Assembly (NCBI GenBank): GCA_031277235.1
Contig: JAITMT010000313.1
Location: 1-8,896, forward strand
Source of the DNA: Tannerella sp.
GTDB taxonomy: Bacteria; Bacteroidota; Bacteroidia; Bacteroidales; Tannerellaceae
DNA: 8,896 bases
Direction of reading: 5' to 3'
This document shows positions 7,228-8,896 of this stretch, piece by piece (position 1 is the first letter of the stretch; the number at the start of each line of letters is the position of its first letter). The translations under genes and the position numbers were made by a program. Below the pieces are notes generated by a model, which saw nothing but the letters and a program-made list of their open reading frames with translations, searched no databases and had not been told where the DNA came from.

Positions 7228-7529
7228 CCCCAATGTTGATATTTCTTTTGTAAACATTTCATTTCATTAGGTGATATATCAAAAACAGCCTGCACAAAGT
7301 TGGCATCTTTTCGATTCAGATAAGGCAAATTTTTAATCACTTGAACCACTTCATTCACGCCATATAAATTCAGCATCGCATACCAATCATCCATTCGTCC
7401 TCGTTCAATCACTCTTTCTACTACAACATTTTTCATTTTCTCAAAATCAAAACCTTTTAAATCATATTCCCAAAATAGTTTTGAAGAAATGACTGCTTGA
7501 GCATGATATGTATAATCTTCAAAAAACAT
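7224..7529 (-). CDS. DUF6922-like small protein, possibly an orphan antitoxin-type partner
   Basis: A 101-residue protein. The segment SSKLFWEYDLKGFDFEKMK (residues 16-34), then VVVERVIERGRMDDWYAMLNLYG, a middle helix, and a C-terminal EMKCLQKKYQHWG match the remembered DUF6922 pattern: a L(F)WD-D-hydrophobic-D-x-EK start, an I(I)ERVLxRG helix, a YG turn, and a terminal HW. In Bacteroidota such proteins commonly precede genes for AbiEii-type nucleotidyltransferase toxins, which suggests an antitoxin or transcription-factor-like role; this comes from memory of gene neighbourhoods, not from biochemistry. Here no partner follows: only 22 bases separate its stop from the end of the convergent methylase-helicase gene. 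It is 54 bases downstream of the recombinase gene on the same strand, so the two could share a transcript. An A-rich AAAGAAAAAAAAT stretch upstream of the ATG may aid ribosome loading. There is no signal peptide or membrane segment. Confidence 0.7.
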   Translation of the reverse strand: MFFEDYTYHAQAVISSKLFWEYDLKGFDFEKMKNVVVERVIERGRMDDWYAMLNLYGVNEVVQVIKNLPYLNRKDANFVQAVFDISPNEMKCLQKKYQHWG

Positions 7530-7583
7530 TCAATGATTTTTTTTCTTTGAGCAATTTACAAAAAATAAATGAAGGAATGATAA

Positions 7584-8816
7584 CTAATTTTCTTTAAATG
7601 CAAACAAATGTTTTCCTATTTCTTTTCTTTGTTCTTTCTCAAAACTGTCCAAATAAATTTGCGTTGTCTTAATACTGCTGTGTCCCAATTGTTCGCTAAT
7701 CATTTCAATAGAAACACCGGCACGTTTCAAAACCGTTGAAAAAGAATGTCGCGCAAAATTTGTGGTCGGAACTCTTGACAGTTGCAGGTGCTGTGCAATT
7801 CGCTTCATGTGAAAGTTAATCGTTTTGATTGCCTGATTTACATCTTTAAACACTTGCAGTTGGTTAGTCGGTTCTTTCAAAATATTAAAAATATAATTTT
7901 TAGGCAGCCGTTTTTTATTGCCCTGTTTTGCAATAATCTTTTTTAATTCATCATTCATTAATATTTGAATGACCATTTGATTGCTTCTGGTGGAATTTTT
8001 AGTCTTTTCCCGAATAAAAGATATTTCATCGCCTTGTATATTTTCATATTTCAATAGGGCAATATCTTTCACATTCATGCCGTTGGCTGAATAAGAAAAG
8101 AACCACATATCCTTTGCCCACTGTTCCGTTGGATGAATCGGCTCATAATCGTACAGCTTTTTAATATCTTCCAAACTCAATGCCTTCTTAGCTTTGCGGG
8201 AAGCGGGCGGACTGTACCTGTTTCTGCCGAAAGGATAAAGGTCGGCTGAAATTATTTTCTCCGAAATAGCAATATTAAAAACCCGCCTGATATTGCGCAT
8301 ATCCATGCCAATGGTTGATGAAGCTAATTCTCTACCCCTTAAATAATTCTCAAATCCTTTCAAAAATTCAATGGTAACTTTTTCCAGCGATAAACTGTCC
8401 GATTGCAGATAATCTTTCAAGTGACGAATGGTGGCTTTGTACATTTCCTGTGTTTTGATGCTCCCTTCATTTTTCAACACTTCAATATACCGGTTGATTT
8501 GGTTAATGATATTCAAATCGCTTTTCACGGCAACTTGAACAGGACTGAAAAATCTTTTTTCAAATTCAGCGAAAGAAAAATTTTCATCTAAAAATTCTAT
8601 TATCTTGTCTGCTTTTTCTATTTTTGAAGAAATTTTTAACCAAGTAGGCTGTAATTTTTTATTAGTATGCAGATGGTCAAATTCATCTTTGGAAAGCGAT
8701 ATGCCCATATCATATCGCTTATCGGCTCTGTTAAAATAAACTCTTAATTTAACAGGGTATTTGCCGTTAGCCAAGATACGTCTTGTGTCTAAAGAAGGTA
8801 AAACAGATATTTTCAT
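7584..8816 (-). CDS. Tyrosine recombinase/integrase of the Bacteroidota conjugative-element type
   Basis: A 410-residue protein of typical length. Residues 1-90 are an arm-type DNA-binding domain (TRRILANGKYPVKLRVYFN, then MGISLSKDEFD). Residues about 100-195 are a SAM-like core-binding domain (KTQEMYKATIRHLKDYL, SSTIGMDMRNIRRVFN). Residues about 210-405 are the catalytic domain. Visible active-site candidates are Lys271 in the beta-hairpin, Arg356 with His357 (FARHSF), His379 (LGHSS) and the nucleophile Tyr388 (TTQIYLDSF). At the first catalytic Arg position the sequence reads SANGMNVKDIALL, with Asn245. Substitution there is known in this phylum: IntDOT of CTnDOT has Ser. The residue three before Arg356 is Asn353 rather than His. 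The enzyme most likely integrates and excises this element; the next gene on its strand is the DUF6922-like gene. Its start has the initiating Met about 14 bases after a predicted transcript start. Confidence 0.92.
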   Translation of the reverse strand: MKISVLPSLDTRRILANGKYPVKLRVYFNRADKRYDMGISLSKDEFDHLHTNKKLQPTWLKISSKIEKADKIIEFLDENFSFAEFEKRFFSPVQVAVKSDLNIINQINRYIEVLKNEGSIKTQEMYKATIRHLKDYLQSDSLSLEKVTIEFLKGFENYLRGRELASSTIGMDMRNIRRVFNIAISEKIISADLYPFGRNRYSPPASRKAKKALSLEDIKKLYDYEPIHPTEQWAKDMWFFSYSANGMNVKDIALLKYENIQGDEISFIREKTKNSTRSNQMVIQILMNDELKKIIAKQGNKKRLPKNYIFNILKEPTNQLQVFKDVNQAIKTINFHMKRIAQHLQLSRVPTTNFARHSFSTVLKRAGVSIEMISEQLGHSSIKTTQIYLDSFEKEQRKEIGKHLFAFKEN

Positions 8817-8836
8817 TTGCCCGATGTTTTGCCCTA

Positions 8837-8844
8837 CAAATTTA
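8837..8844 (-). promoter_or_regulatory. Candidate -7 promoter box for the recombinase gene
   Basis: On the minus strand this reads TAAATTTG, a perfect match to the Bacteroidota -7 consensus TAnnTTTG. Nineteen bases upstream is a T-run giving TTTT, one mismatch from the -33 TTTG. Transcription would begin near 8830, about 14 bases before the ATG at 8816. This is a sequence match only. Confidence 0.4.
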
Positions 8845-8877
8845 CAAATATTTGGAAATAAAAAAAATAATTATTTT
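8845..8877. repeat. Two perfect palindromes upstream of the recombinase gene
   Basis: CAAATATTTG (8845-8854) is a perfect 10-base palindrome directly upstream of the candidate -7 box. AAAATAATTATTTT (8864-8877) is a perfect 14-base palindrome ten bases further out. They lie between the -33 and -7 boxes or just upstream, where a regulator or the recombinase itself could bind. Both are almost pure A/T, so chance is a real alternative. No attachment-site core or tRNA end can be recognised in 8817-8896. Confidence 0.3.
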
Positions 8878-8896
8878 GAAGAAAACACTTGAAACG

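Noticed and set aside
7584..8816. Recombinase as an inactive relic because canonical Arg and His positions are changed
   Set aside because: The frame is full length, Tyr388, Arg356, His379 and Lys271 are in place, and similar substitutions occur in active Bacteroidota enzymes such as IntDOT.
8817..8896. Attachment site or tRNA fragment at the right edge
   Set aside because: No tRNA-like segment or direct-repeat partner is visible inside the window; only AT-rich palindromes are seen.
1..8896. CRISPR array, rRNA, tRNA or insertion-sequence ends
   Set aside because: No regularly spaced repeats, tRNA-like folds, rRNA signatures or transposase with terminal inverted repeats were seen by eye.

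Overview
The window looks like one end of an integrative conjugative element or related mobile island from a Bacteroidota (Bacteroidetes) genome. The evidence is AT-rich DNA, weak or absent Shine-Dalgarno sites, matches to the Bacteroidota promoter consensus (TTTG / TAnnTTTG), and gene families largely restricted to that phylum: a DUF4099/DUF3945-type protein, a giant N-6 methylase + SNF2-type helicase, a DUF6922 protein and a Bacteroidota-type tyrosine recombinase. All family names come from reading motifs by eye; no database search was possible.

Layout. Bases 1-166 hold the start of a minus-strand gene with a clear signal peptide that runs off the left edge. A 53-base divergent intergenic region follows, with a promoter-like site overlapped by a perfect inverted repeat. 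Two large plus-strand genes come next: a 347-residue DUF4099/DUF3945-like protein (220-1263) and a 1942-residue methylase-helicase (1373-7201). After a 22-base convergent gap with a small AT-rich palindrome come two minus-strand genes: a 101-residue DUF6922-type protein (7224-7529) and a 410-residue tyrosine recombinase (7584-8816). The last 80 bases hold a promoter-like site and two perfect palindromes, and may lie near the element's end.

How the genes may fit together. The two plus-strand genes belong to the DNA-processing part often carried by Bacteroidota conjugative elements; both proteins end in an acidic, disordered stretch followed by the same short basic terminus, (K/R)FKR. The methylase-helicase probably acts on element DNA during or after transfer, by analogy with the phage P1 DarB type of methylase-helicase. 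Its N-terminus carries a perfect beta-sliding-clamp-binding pentapeptide. The recombinase would integrate and excise the element. The DUF6922 protein resembles the small partner of AbiEii-type nucleotidyltransferase toxins, but no toxin gene follows it here.

The most unusual point is at 1461-1772. A second reading frame, one base downstream of the methylase-helicase frame, encodes a plausible 103-residue helical protein entirely inside the disordered N-terminal linker of the big protein. GC content jumps there to about 49%, against 20-37% in sampled flanks, and the pattern looks like a small accessory gene over-printed by the large one.
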